Below, piece after piece: positions 22,972 through 34,339 of a DNA stretch of 64,000 nt (position 1 is the first letter of the stretch; each line of letters opens with the position of its first letter). The notes under the pieces were generated by a model, which was not told the DNA's origin, did not search any database, and worked only from the letters and a program-made list of their open reading frames with translations. A program made the translations under genes and the position numbers. This DNA is from Pinus tabuliformis (taxonomy: Eukaryota; Streptophyta; Pinopsida; Pinales; Pinaceae): contig CM062810.1 of assembly GCA_031772625.1 (NCBI GenBank), positions 449,562,014 through 449,626,013 on the forward strand, read 5' to 3'.

Positions 22972-24715
22972 TGTTAGCTCTGCTACAATTTTCAATGTTT
23001 GGAGGTCAAATTCGGGTCTGGTGATGGGTTCATGCCGATAAGGAAGCTCACAGCAGTCTCTTCTTCCCTCCTCCTTCAGCTTCTTCACACCCCATATCCC
23101 CACCTTTTCTCTTTCTCCTTCTCTGAAACTTCTTGGTTCCCTATTCAAACACTGTATTCCACCGTCACTTCACTGCGTAAGCTTATCTGCTTTAGGCCCT
23201 TAGCGCTAATTCCGATCGCCATGTGACCCGACCATATCACTCAGCGCTCTCTTTTAAACCCTGCCTTGATCTCCACGGTCGATCACATCATGATCCAACG
23301 GTCTCCGCATTCTCTGCCCGCACGTTAAAACTCGTGCGTGTTCCCATCCATCTGACTGTCCATCGCCAGATCTAACGGTGGACGCTTCCCCCGATCGTGT
23401 GACCTATGCACGCGTTAACCCACGGGGGTGGTGGTTTTTGTCCGCCACGTGTTGCAATCCTATTGGATCGCATGGGGTTATACGGAAATTGCCTGCCTCC
23501 GATAGGCGGTGCGGGGAATACCGCCCGCCCGCAAAACCACCATCCTCTGGCTTGTTAACGATTGCTCTCTTTTGCAGCCTGATCACCATCGGATCTGCTC
23601 GACCGTGATATGATGGCCCACGATGCTCCGATCATTTTGTACCTCCTGATACTCTGTAGCAAACGCTCTCCGCCGTTGATTCACGCATATCAATGGTTGA
23701 TATTTCCCCGGCCTGCTCATGTTTCCACCATGAAATCTCAACACCTTTGACTATCTTGAGCTTGTGAAGGACATCAACGATCAATTACCTGTACTCGGCA
23801 CATTCAATCTGCAACCACCGCATTCAAGGAACAACATGGTCGAGAAGGAAACAGGACAACCTCGAGCAGTTAACGCAGTTATTAGTTATGGAGCTCCTAT
23901 TAGTCAGTACTTCATCTGCCTGAGAAGGATCATAGAACACTAGAGAATGTCTAAATCATCCATTAAAATAGGCAGAGTGTAGCAAAGCCCCATATCTAAG
24001 AACTAATGTGTTAGGTGGTCCATTATGACCCCTTCTCGTGTAACACAACAGAGCAATTTTGTAATCAACATCTATATATATCCATAAGACAGAATGGAAT
24101 GAGGTTGATGAGTGTTAATTTGTTGTAAGGTTCAACTTCTGGAGACTGTAACTACTGTGATACCTGCAGCGTCTGGTCTTCATTTTTAGCTAATGAGAGC
24201 TTCTTTTGCTGTTAATTGCTCACTTTCCACTTCTTCTTCTTTGCTCCAGGTTGTGCCTATTATGCATTTATTCATGAGCTGTTGATGTTTAGCATTAGAG
24301 GGGCTGTCATCCCACATCTGTGTTAGGATTTAGCATGTATTATTGAATATGTATGCAGGTTTCTGTTGTTTTAATGCCAGAGAAATATCATCCTGTCTGT
24401 GCACTAGGAAATAGAATTTACAGACCTTTTAACTGGTTGCAGCTGGCCATCACAGGGTCCTGTGCATTTGCTAGTGTGATCAGTATTCTCCATCATCACA
24501 TTTTCCTTAAAACTGTGAGTAATTGGTGCTCTAAAGCCTTGTAGTCTGGGGGTGTTCACCCATGTCTGGGGTTAAGCATAGTAGAAGTGGTTATCTGGCT
24601 TGAATATGCAGCATATCTTTCATTCATCCACCATTTTCCAACATTTTTGTTGAGTTTGTAATGTTCCCGAGCATCTCTGATATACAACCTAGGAGAGTTT
24701 CTTGGGGTGATAACA
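22972..24715 (+). mobile_element. Solo LTR S3 inside G internal 1
   Basis: A 1,744-bp insert with ends TGTTAGC...GATAACA and a perfect target duplication GGTGG (22967-22971, 24716-24720). G copy 2 lacks it. It is visibly richer in G+C and CpG than its surroundings, especially 23160-23620. TATA-like CTATATATATCC near 24071 suggests plus orientation. Small open frames inside show no known domain. Confidence 0.8.
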
Positions 24716-25210
24716 GGTGGAATGGATGTTCGTGTTATCTGGCGAAGTGTTTTGTAACTTTCTCCTCATGGATGTACTCTTATACGTTGTTGTCTTCCCA
24801 AACTTGCTTTGTGTTTTCTACTTTTGGGCGACTCGTGGATCGGACTTCTTCATCAATAGTCTCACCTTCTCTTGCATTTCCCCAAGTGTAGGGGGAGCCC
24901 CTTTACTCCTAATATTGTAATGATCATATTTCTTTTCGGGCTGCTTCTCGATGTTCGTCTTCGACATTACTTGTGAGCATTGATATGCGTTCACCACATG
25001 CCCAGAACTTGATGGTTCATCACATGAAACCTTTTCGTCATCGTTAGTGTCTTCTAGTTGCTCCTACATATTGATTTCTGCATCGAGTGTATGACTACAG
25101 ACATAGCTAACGACTCGCTTCCAATCCGAACAAGACTTCTCGTGGTGATGTTCTTCGTGGAAGGAACGAAACTTAGGATCTGCACATTGTTCGAGTTGGA
25201 GCACAGGCTT

Positions 25211-26040
25211 CTACACATTTTTTGAAGTGAACCGATTGTTTCTTGATGAGCCGCTCAATGAGTCGTTTACCTGTCTCTGTCTGGGCGGATGGCTGCTTGC
25301 AAATGTGTATGTTTTCCATTGCTTGAGCTCAGACACTTCTGTGGTCAAGTTCTTGACAAGGCGAATGAGGGTCTCAATATCAGTTGCTTCCTTGTCTCTA
25401 CCCTTGCTCGCCATTACTTGAGGTTTCCTGCTCGCATCCTTGGAGTCCTTCATTGATTTGTCATCCTTGATGACTCCAATCTTGTGCAAGTCTTTCTCAA
25501 TAGCAATAGACTCTTCGCAACTTTCCAAGAGTGCTGGTTTCGTAGCCTGCTTGACGAACTGTGCAATGTTGGTTGGTAGTGCAGACGTGTAGTAATCAAC
25601 AATGATGGAGTCATGAGGTTTAGTGTCCGCTGAAAAATTGTTTAGAATACATGTAAACCTCTGATTGAAGTCTTTTACTTTTTATTTTCCCTCCATATTT
25701 CGGCTTCCCAACTCTTTGAGTAGCATGGCTGGGGTTTTCTCGTCAGTGAACTTCTCAAGGAACATGCGTTTGAATGCACCCCAGTTCTGTATAGATTTCG
25801 GTGGAAGGTTGTGATACCATGCAGATGCATGACCATCCAAGGTACATGGGAACAATATACATGCTACGTCGGCAAATTGTACCTCAAGGGTCTGCAGTTG
25901 TAGGTAGAAGTTGTCTAAGTGGTCTTCCACCTTCACCATATTGTCAAGGTTGAACTTGATGTTCATTCTCTCTGCTTGCTTCAGAATGTTGTGCAGAACA
26001 GTCGAGAGAGCCAATGGTCCTTGAGTCATCTATTCAAGAA
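25211..26040 (-). pseudogene. Gag-like segment, G copy 1
   Basis: The minus-strand translation has ...LDGHASAWYHNLPPKSIQNW...FKRMFLEKFT..., the retrotransposon gag core (capsid-like) pattern of Ty3/gypsy elements. A charged region with SELKQW follows. It is broken in several places and aligns with 46849-47530. Confidence 0.65.
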
Positions 26041-26593
26041 TTTGGTTCAGCCATCTCTTCTTCCTCTCCGCCCTCTTCCTCTCTTTTAGAGTCTGATGGT
26101 TCTAGCTCTAAGTCTGTCGGTTCGTCTCCGCCTCTGCCTCCTCTGCTACCTTCCCCCCCCCCCGCCTCCCATATTAGAGTCTGATCCCAATATCACAAGA
26201 GTTTCTTGTTCACCTTGAGAGAAGACCTGACGTTCCTCTCCATCTTCAATAGCTTCTGCCAGACCTTCAAGTGTCACAAAGACTGCTTCTTCCACCGATG
26301 ATACAAAAACTCTCATGGGAGTGGCCTTTGACTTCCTTGATGCATATGGAAGATGTTGTATGCCTGGGATCAATCCAGATTCTTTTGCAAACTGGTGAGT
26401 GATGGGACGGACAGAGTGAAGTTGATGATACAAAATCTCATGTTCAAGCCAGGGAGGTGAGGAGTAACCAACGGTAGAGTCGCATGTAGGTGAGAGGGAG
26501 TGCAAGTTACTGCCTTGACCAGATGGTTTATGAATGAGTGTGAGGGGATGTTCAGCCAAATACAACTAGCAGCCCTCCTTCTAGTGCCATAAA
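26040..26593 (-). other. Leader of G internal 1 and primer-like site
   Basis: Region between the G LTR and the gag-like segment, with a C run at about 26154-26163. The primer-like site reads TGGCACTAGAAGGAGGGC on the minus strand; in copy 2 it is TGGTGATAGAAGGAGGGCC. I could not assign the tRNA. Confidence 0.45.
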
Positions 26594-29063
26594 TGTTGAC
26601 GATGCTAGACCTGCCAACATTTAGGGGATCACCGCTGTATGAAGTTCCAACTAGACCTCAAACCATTTGGTGTGGGAATCCCATCTGGTATGATGGCTTG
26701 GTTGTCAGTGTCTTAAGAATTTTCCTCAACTCTTGCTTGTCAGCACAAGAGAGTGGTCTACTTCACCTTCGAGAAGTGAGATTCGCATGCCTGGTGAATT
26801 CTAGTGTACTTTTGTCAATGGTTCTTTCACTGTAAGGGGAGAGGATGAGAGTGAGTCCCAAGTTGGTTAGGTTGAAGTCCCAACTCGTCTAGGAACACAC
26901 AATACAACAGGACATGAACACGTTCCGGAGGAGAAGTCCACACAGATGCGCCAGACACAACACATAAGGTAAGATAACACGTGCAACACTCAATGGATGA
27001 GTTTGAATGAGTGCAATGGTTGTTACAGAAAACTTTATGTGAAAGGTCTATTTGATGTCCGAGGAGATAGCCACCACAGGCGAGACAACTCTAATAACAT
27101 ATACAACACATTTCCATTAACAAATTATGTATTGCAACAAGTGAAACAGTTCAAGCGTTCAACAAAGGTTAAAGAAACATGCAATACAAGTGTTCAATAT
27201 TAGTCTTACAACAGTTACAATACATGTGTGAAAACGTGCTACCCTGTTAGCAGGCTTCTAAATTAAGCGAAAGTTCCAAGACACATCGTTACACCATACA
27301 TTACTAACCCTATGAGCAGGGCGTTGGAGCCACTACTTACTCCTCAAAGAAAAGATTACAGACTATCTTGGCTATGTGGGAGGAGCTGAGGTGAAAAGTC
27401 CTTTTCATGTACAAATGAGGGGGTATTTATAGCCAAGGGTGAATCTAACCCTTGTGGTTGTTAGAATACCTTCATGACTGTTTGACTTCCATGACTTTTC
27501 GATTTCCAATGACTCTTTGTACAACAAGTGGGTCTCTTAGACTTTCGCATTACATTACATTGATTGACAACATAGCCCATAGTAGAGATGTGGGAGACAC
27601 GACTCATGACATGACTCGACATGACAGTGTTAGTACATGTGTGCTACTGCCGAAGTGTGTGTCGTGCTATAGTGTTGCTAGGTGATGGATGTCTTCAAGG
27701 TGTAGCACAACTTCACCTCCGCATGGCAAAGTGCATGGAGTCTTCGATGGTCTTTGGTTTGCTTGATAATGCTTTGGCACGTTGTTCCTTGCTTACATGT
27801 TGGAAGCTTTGATAGGCTCATCTGTTCACGAAAGGTGCATGTTTGTCCGTTCGTCCGTCCGTGAGCAAATATTATTGCTCGTCCACCTGTCCGCGAACAT
27901 ATCATTGCATGATCATCCATTCACGAGCACATCTCTTTGCATGCATTGTTCGTTCATCTGTTGGTGAACATGTCCTTCTCCATGTGCTCCCTTTGTTCAT
28001 CCCTTTCATTGTCGCGCCATGTTTGCTAGTTTACCTATGCCTACAGTCACTCATGATGAGATGACATCAAATCCAAAAACCTCCTAGTCTACCATGACAC
28101 ATGATTATTTCAGATGCAGGTGACCGGGAGAGGCACCAAGGTTGTGAAGCCAAATGATGGCTCCTGGCACTGCTGATGGAAACTACGCAAGAGTCACTGA
28201 GTGATGAAGGTGGACAATCTAAGTCGACAGTGAATGTACGCGAGGTCCGGATCAGATGGAAGGAAAAATTGTGGAAATTTTGGGAGGCACAGTCCAGGCT
28301 ACAGGAAGGCAAGGTAGGCAGGATCTGCACAATTTCCAAAATGAGTGGGTAGTAGAGGTTAGAAGGCAAAATTTGCACAATTTTCTGGAGGAACAGGTCG
28401 GGCTGCAAGGAGGATCAACAGGCAGAAATTGAGCAGTTTTTGGGAGGAACTCGCCGAGAGCCTGGAAATTAAAACTATGCAATTCCCAAATGGATTTGGC
28501 CGTTGTCTGTTGGGTTACTCACAATAGAAATTGTGTGATTCCCAAGGGGAATAGGCGACTAGCTACTGGGTGCTTGGCAACAAAAACTGCGCAATTCCAG
28601 GAGGGAACTAGTAGTCTGCTGCTAGGAGCTGTTGGTGAGGAAAACTACACTAAGGCTAATAGATTGGCCTGTTGATCATCTCTACGCAGTTTTTGAGATG
28701 AGCGAACTGCATTCTAGCAGAAGGCTTGCTCATGAAAACTATGTAATTTCCTGGATGGGAAGCCAGTCGACTTTCGGGAGGACTGTCTGGGAAAACTGCA
28801 CAATTTTCTGAGGGAGATAGGGACAGACACTTGGTGTCTGTCTGGCCTGTCTGTGCAATTTCCTCAGTCAGTAGAGTGGGCAAGGTTAGTAGCCCCTGCG
28901 CAATTTTTTAGGGCAGTCAATCCCGACATGGCTGCTGGGTCCGACTTTCCGGGTGGTCAACATGAAATCTTATTCGATTGCTTGTGATCGGCGCATCTTG
29001 GAAAGACCTGGTTGGTGGTTCTGCGTTGTTCTGGGTGAAAGTCGATCGATTTGATGGCGGGGT
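26594..29063 (-). repeat. Middle LTR of G, first piece
   Basis: It begins TGTTGACGATGC and aligns with 48100-50566. On the minus strand TATA-like GGCTATAAATACC lies at about 27422-27434. It contains a TTCGTCCGTCCGTGAGC-type repeat cluster (27840-27980) and a degenerate 55-70 bp array (28230-28900). Element B splits it at 29063. Confidence 0.8.
28230..28900. repeat. Degenerate array in G LTR (core AAAACTGCGCAATTTCCTGG)
   Basis: About ten or more loosely related units, spaced roughly 50-70 bp, with the core AAAACTGCGCAATT then CCNGGAGGGAAC. The same array is at 49690-50400 in the right LTR. In element sense it is upstream of the TATA-like box, that is in U3. Confidence 0.65.
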
Positions 29064-30072
29064 TGTTATTGGGAAAACTAGTGTCCATTCAAAGCTGCTA
29101 GTCCCACTAAGACAGGTAGCTGTCTTAGAAACAAACAAGCTAAAGTCACTTGTGTTTTCCTTTATGAGAGATAGATGAGAGAGAAGCAGAGAGTACCAAC
29201 CTCAGTCTTTCGCTAGTCTCCTTGCTCATTTCCTCTCCCCCTTGATAGAGCTTTCACCACTCCTTTCTCGCTTGTCCCGCTTCAAAGAACACCTGTGGAG
29301 TCAAAGCAGCAAAATACCATCAAAGCATAGAGATCTATAACCATAAACAATGTAGGATCAAATGCACATTAACCATATAAATGCATATACAAATACAAGA
29401 TTCAGAGATATACAAGCATATGGAGGAAAACTCAAATAGATTTATTGATAGAAGTAGTAGAAGAGAGGATTACAACCAAGCTGTCTAATCCAGCATCATC
29501 CTCCCAGCATGAAAGCCCTCTTCACCTCATACAAAGCAAGATCACCCAACAATGTCTTCAAAGAGAAACCAACAACACTTCCTTGCAAATTACAAAATTC
29601 TAGCCTCTGGATCTATAGGATGACAGATCCATATATAGATGTTTACAGGAGAGTGAGTCAGCTTCTGGGATTTTTATTAGTGTCATCTCACTAATAGTTC
29701 TTGGTTCCACTTGGAGATTTCAGATCTCTTACTCATCCCTGGGTGAATTCAGAGATGCAAGTGTCATATGAGAAGTTTCTAGAAGATTCTCTGGGTTTCC
29801 ACCTAGAAAATTGATTTTTCCATTTGTCTGCTCTTTCTCATCACACCCTACAGAAGGTATTTCCAGTATGCATCGCACCCTATGCATGGAGCAGTCTGTT
29901 TGGTCCAATTTTGACTAGTTCTGAGTAGTTTTTCATGGAGAACTTCTGGGAGATAATGTAATCAACTGACCTTGTTCCTTTAGGGTATGAAACAACACTT
30001 TTAGGGGTTTAGAAGCCCTTAGTTTATGGACATATGTGATTGGGGTTGCAGTGCCCAAGTATGTTTATAACA
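29064..30072 (-). repeat. 3' LTR of B
   Basis: 1,009 bp, TGTTATTGGG...TTATAACA on the plus strand. Minus-strand TATA-like CTATATATGG near 29631. It lacks the 32-bp tandem duplication present in the 5' LTR. Confidence 0.85.
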
Positions 30073-30559
30073 GTTGCCCCCTAAAGCATGAGGTCGTAAA
30101 TCTTTTGATGTCGGGTGAAATGCTTTATAATGAGGATCCGAGGTTTTTCAAATTGGAAGGTGACCTGTAATAAGATACAATACAATACATCATCTTCATG
30201 ATATTTTCATGATCTAGCTGAGGCGGGCATTCCCATGCTTATCTTTATAAATTCATATTCATGTACATAAGACAGACAATCGTCTATGTGGCAAACTGAT
30301 GATTCTGGTAGAGCCATCATCCTTTAGTTTGGATGATTATCTGTGCAGCCATGATGTACATTTGATGTCTTTATTTCCCTGAATATATCACAGCCCGGAT
30401 GGATGAAACTAGATCTGAGGTCTTCAAATTCGTTCAATCTTCGCTCGATGTACAAGTCGATCCATGTGAAAAGATGTTTTGATGTTGAACATGGAAAGAC
30501 ATCGCCTGATTACCAGCCAATGATGTAAGCTGTTAACAGGCGCGAGAGGAATCACCGAT

Positions 30560-31060
30560 AATGATGATGACCCTTAAGGTACTGCAGTACAATTCACGTG
30601 GTGTGCTGAAGGCCATTGATGTAAACATGTCGTCGGAAGTGAGAAACTTGCCATTGAGGCATGCAAGCTTCAAAGTGCTGAAAGGGTTATTCCTAAGTCA
30701 ACTTCTTGGATAATGAGCTGATGTCGACAAGAAGTGACCCATCGTAGGAGGGCCTTAATGAATCCCACATCTACGATATGGAATGGAGCAAATGATTTTG
30801 TGGAGGTGAAAACAATCTGATGATATAAGGTTCAGGGTGGCGGTCATGAAAAATGGAGAGTGAAGGTATTGCAGTAGATGCGGCGTTAGCTAGGTTGGTG
30901 AATTCTCTGAGCGACTTCTCTTGAACATACTGGTGACACTGAAATGGATTGGTAGCGTTAACCCCAAGGTGGATGGTACGGTGGACCAATGGTGATATGA
31001 TTGGTGAACGGAATAACCCAACGCGACTCAATCATGGTGATGGAGTGAAAGTGTCATGTT
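30560..31060 (-). pseudogene. Third coding-like tract of B (unrecognised)
   Basis: An 86-codon minus-strand frame (30771-31031) plus neighbouring frames resemble A's 10200-10720. It has no known domain. It lies between the hairpin cluster and the 3' LTR. Confidence 0.4.
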
Positions 31061-31199
31061 CAAGAGCGGCCTGCTACCAATGAAGCTATTCAAGTTTTCT
31101 TCCCTTTTTCCCAGTCATTGCTACCTAGTACCTCTTTATTTTTGTCAAGCTTGAGGAGGATAACATATGCTTGTTCTATAATTTTCCCTTCAGGCAAAC

Positions 31200-31628
31200 C
31201 TGTCGCTATGTTTTAACGATCCTAGCGACAGTGAAACTCACTCTTGTCTGCATGGACAAGTTTGTCGCTATTGTTTTAACGAGTTTAACGACAAAGAAAA
31301 CTCGGTCCTTTTCAATTTTAGGGAGTCTAAAAAGGGACGGAAAGACAACTCCAGTAGTCCTTTTTTGTAATGTAATCCCTTAAGTCCGAAAAAGTATAAA
31401 ATAATACGAAAGGGATGACTTTTCGATAGTTTTAACGAGCCGAACAAGACAAGTGCTCGATCTTTTTGTGTAATAATCCCTCGGGTCCAAAAAGATTAAA
31501 ATCTAGAGGAGGGATGGCACTTCCGATCACTTTAATGCTCTGGAGAGGCCAATTGCTCGACAATCTTTTCATATTTTACGAGTCAGATGAAAAGAGCTTA
31601 AAGGAGACTCGTTTTTTGAGGAACGAGT
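31200..31628 (-). repeat. Hairpin cluster of B (loops like GACTCGTTAAAA)
   Basis: Perfect-arm hairpins: 31200-31231 (CTGTCGCTA/TAGCGACAG, 9 bp), 31261-31295 (TTTGTCG/CGACAAA), 31307-31335 (CCTTTT/AAAAGG), 31564-31595 (TCTTTTCAT/ATGAAAAGA, 9 bp) and 31607-31628 (ACTCGTT/AACGAGT). In element sense the loops include GGATCGTTAAAACA and CTGACTCGTAAAAT. Two ATCCCT...AGGGAT structures about 112 bp apart (from 31375) belong to a tandem duplication. Confidence 0.6.
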
Positions 31629-31864
31629 GATGTTTTTGGATAGCAATTGGTTCCAGGTAAGGTTTGGAAATTTTCATTCACGGAAATGTAAAGAAGGTGG
31701 CTAATAGAATCACTCGTCGCAACTGTTCCTCAAAAGGGGTAAACAATCAAATGGAGGCGTATGATCGGCTAAAAAAGAGTGGAGGTGATGGTAAGAACAC
31801 GACCAAGGTTCAAAAGCTGATAATTATGCGATCGCAAAGATTATTTACTGAAGGTGGGTTCATT

Positions 31865-32060
31865 TTTTAATGAGCTTAAACTTTGGGGGAACATTTGCTC
31901 ATTGCTAGGTTTATTTTTTAACGAGCTTGAACTTCGCATAAAACTGCTCATGGCTAGGTTTATTTTTTAACGAGCTTGAACTTCGCGTAAAACTGCTCGT
32001 GCCAGTCGTATAATAAGGATGTCTCATCAGTAGGTTCATTTTTTAGGGAGCTTGCCCCAT
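31865..32060 (-). repeat. Loose tandem repeats of B (TTTTTTAACGAGCTTGAAC)
   Basis: Three to four units of about 57 bp with TTTTTTAACGAGCTTGAACTT on the plus strand, which in element sense is AAGCTCGTTAAAAAA. This is the counterpart of A's 54-bp array. Confidence 0.6.
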
Positions 32061-32663
32061 GCGCAACTTTGCTCCTAAGCCTTTCATTATGCAAGCTAGG
32101 AACGACCAACCTACAAGTTTAAAGGGTTAAGAGCCTACAAACTAAGAAAATAAATGGTCGCTTTTCACTTGCATGCAAAAAGGTTTGCATGCCCCCAGGT
32201 ATAAAGTAGAGTTTCCAGGTCACCATATGGAAGTTCTTGCATTAGCAAGATTGTTCCATCCGCGTCACAGACAAAACACTTCCTTGGCGATGTCCATCGA
32301 AATGGACAAAGGTGACTGTTGTCAGTGCCAATCACATAACCTTTGATGGGGGAATCCTTTTCCAGTCCAAATCCATTTTCCTAAATGGACAGGGGTATCA
32401 GACTAGTCATATTCCTATGCGGAAACCTACCTTATATATGGGGTTTTCTTGCCAAAGCAGACCAAGGCGCATGCCTCTTGGGTTTCAGTCACAATCACCG
32501 AATCACTCGCGATCATCAGGTAGACAGATTGGGGATTGATTAGAAATTCCTTGTGCAAAAAGACCGTTAGGGATGGCATATGACTAATAGCTATGTTTGA
32601 ACCAGGGAATGAAAGTTGGTCAACTAGGTGGACCACTTTGCCTTCATGTGGAAAACACATCAC

Positions 32664-32954
32664 TTAGAAGAGTGAGGAAATGATAGCTCCCATGCTATAA
32701 ATGTAGTCAAGACCAAGGAGTAGATTGTAATCTAGAGGTCCTTGGACTACCATCATGTTTAGATGAACGGTTTTCCTTCTCAAAGTTATAGGCAAATTTG
32801 GAAGGATCCCTAACAGTCGACTGGTTCCTTTGTTGAAGCCTATCAGATTTCGAATCTCAGGTAGAAGCGATGGTGAACCAAGCGCTTTCCAAGTAGTTGA
32901 GGAAAGGATACTCATAGAAGCCCCTTCATCTATGATAGTACTAACCATGATCAT
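32664..32954 (-). CDS. Retropepsin-like ORF of B
   Basis: 97 codons. STIIDEGASMSILSSTTW is in the place of an aspartic protease D-[ST]-G active-site loop. GLDYIYSMGAIIS near the C-terminus is like the second conserved strand (GLD) of plant retrotransposon proteases. It follows the gag-like ORF in the same direction. A minus-strand tract to its left (32427-32663) continues the homology with A. Confidence 0.55.
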   Translation of the reverse strand: MIMVSTIIDEGASMSILSSTTWKALGSPSLLPEIRNLIGFNKGTSRLLGILPNLPITLRRKTVHLNMMVVQGPLDYNLLLGLDYIYSMGAIISSLF

Positions 32955-32975
32955 TCTATAAGCTTGTACTATGAT

Positions 32976-34064
32976 TCAGAATAAAATAGATGGTAGGCGG
33001 GGTCTGCCTAGTAGATTATGATTGAAGGAAACGACTAGATTGCTTGGAGGTGGGACCGAATAAACGACCGGATAAACCTCTGACGAACTTCCTTCCTGTG
33101 GTAAAGGAATGGGTATATTTCCCCCATGTTCATCGGAGTCTGTGTTTACGAAAAGAATTTGAACGTTGTCATTCTCATTCTCTTTGGTGACAGTATCATC
33201 TGAAGGTGGACCCTCTAAAGACAAGATTGGGTCGACTGCCGTCTCGACTTGTTGACTTTGGTCTGGTGTGGACTCAGAGGGTTTATCTTCAATGATATGT
33301 GCTTTGACTGACAACAACGGTGTGTCAGTCAGATTTTCAACTAGTGATGGACTCGGCAAGAGTTTCTTGTATCCAAGGGGAAGTAGCTGCAGTGATGCAG
33401 GACAGTTATCCAAGACTCTTTTAGCTTCGTCTAGGAAAGGACAATGGTGGAGGACATGATCGCCTTCACACAGTCTACAAGGAAATTTAGATCTTCCTTT
33501 CTCTTCATTGGCTTCGTTTTCGCTAGTTGGTGGTGTGCTTTCAACATGATCGTCAGCAGTTGAAGACACCAGATTGTGCAAGCGGGGAGACCAGTCCCTT
33601 ACGATTCGTGGGATACAGGGACAATCTCGATGATAGTGGTCTCCCTTGCAAATGACACATGGAGATTTAGGTTTGGATGGTGTAGTGTGTGGATTTTCAC
33701 TAGATGATGCATGGTTGCCCCCTTTCACCATTAGCTTCTTCTTATTCTTCTCCTTCCCTTTCTTCTTCTTCTCAGTTACTTGGTTTTTAGTGTTACTAGC
33801 TTCACCAAGCGAAGAGGAAGAAGGAGAGGGAGAAGCAAACAAAGTAGAAGGTGGGGGAGCGACTTCAGGGTCATCTGGTTGTTGATTTGATTGTTGAGGA
33901 ATTGCAGTGTTTTGAATGACAGAGGTCGAGAAAAGCCATACTGGCAGGCCAATTCTGATTCCTGGAAGGCACAATGTAGCCATGTGTGGAGCACCAACAT
34001 CTCCCCAAGAGGAGAAAGGACTAGGATTTCCCCCAAGGGGAAATACTTTATTGGTAGACTCCAT
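32976..34064 (-). CDS. Gag-like ORF of B, two short zinc knuckles
   Basis: 362 codons from ATG at 34064. In order: an N-terminal segment shared with A (MATLCLPGI...LPVWLFST, about residues 28-47), a Ser/Pro stretch, a lysine-rich basic run (EKKKKGKEKNKKK, about 100-112), then CVICKGDHYHRDC and CRLCEGDHVLHHC. Both are CX2CX3HX4C, one residue shorter between the second Cys and the His than the canonical retroviral knuckle. An acidic Ser/Pro-rich tail follows. I infer an RNA-binding Gag-like protein. It is the most intact coding unit in A or B. Confidence 0.65.
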   Translation of the reverse strand: MESTNKVFPLGGNPSPFSSWGDVGAPHMATLCLPGIRIGLPVWLFSTSVIQNTAIPQQSNQQPDDPEVAPPPSTLFASPSPSSSSLGEASNTKNQVTEKKKKGKEKNKKKLMVKGGNHASSSENPHTTPSKPKSPCVICKGDHYHRDCPCIPRIVRDWSPRLHNLVSSTADDHVESTPPTSENEANEEKGRSKFPCRLCEGDHVLHHCPFLDEAKRVLDNCPASLQLLPLGYKKLLPSPSLVENLTDTPLLSVKAHIIEDKPSESTPDQSQQVETAVDPILSLEGPPSDDTVTKENENDNVQILFVNTDSDEHGGNIPIPLPQEGSSSEVYPVVYSVPPPSNLVVSFNHNLLGRPRLPSILF

Positions 34065-34142
34065 TTTCTCAACTTAAGACCAATGAGGGAACAATGACGT
34101 TATTCCGATTAAAATAAATTTTATGACGCTTTGACACAACTT

Positions 34143-34263
34143 GCTTTTTCAATTTTTAAGGGTCGAGAAAAAGCTAAAGATGACTCTAGTCGCCTTCGAT
34201 TTTTAATGAGCCTGAAGTGACAAGTGCTCAAATGGACCTTTTCTTTTAAGGAGTCTGAAAAGG
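34143..34263 (-). repeat. Hairpins upstream of B gag
   Basis: GCTTTTTC/GAAAAAGC (34143-34174, sense loop TCGACCCTTAAAAATT) and CCTTTTC/GAAAAGG (34237-34263, sense loop AGACTCCTTAAAA). They correspond in place to A's 6848-6969 hairpins. Confidence 0.55.
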
Positions 34264-34339
34264 AACGAAAGTGACTACTCTAGAAATCTAGATAGAGGGA
34301 TTACCAAACCAATCGTAAAACTACAGAATACCTTTTACG

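Larger units (their letters stand above)
18399..26593 (-). mobile_element. G internal region 1 (with solo LTRs S2 and S3)
   Basis: From 18421 it aligns with G internal 2 from about 43883 onward, interrupted by S2 (18789-20948) and S3 (22972-24715). The minus-strand order is gag-like (about 26029-25211), protease-like (about 22822-22583), RNase H-like (about 22348-21750), then a short RT-like segment (about 21486-21193) with an integrase-tail-like end. A TGGCACTAGAAGGAGGGC primer-like site lies at the complement of about 26572-26589. Many breaks. Confidence 0.65.

Noticed and set aside
23378-23608. Small GC-rich open frame as a gene
   Set aside because: It lies within solo LTR S3; the high GC content alone keeps frames open on both strands.
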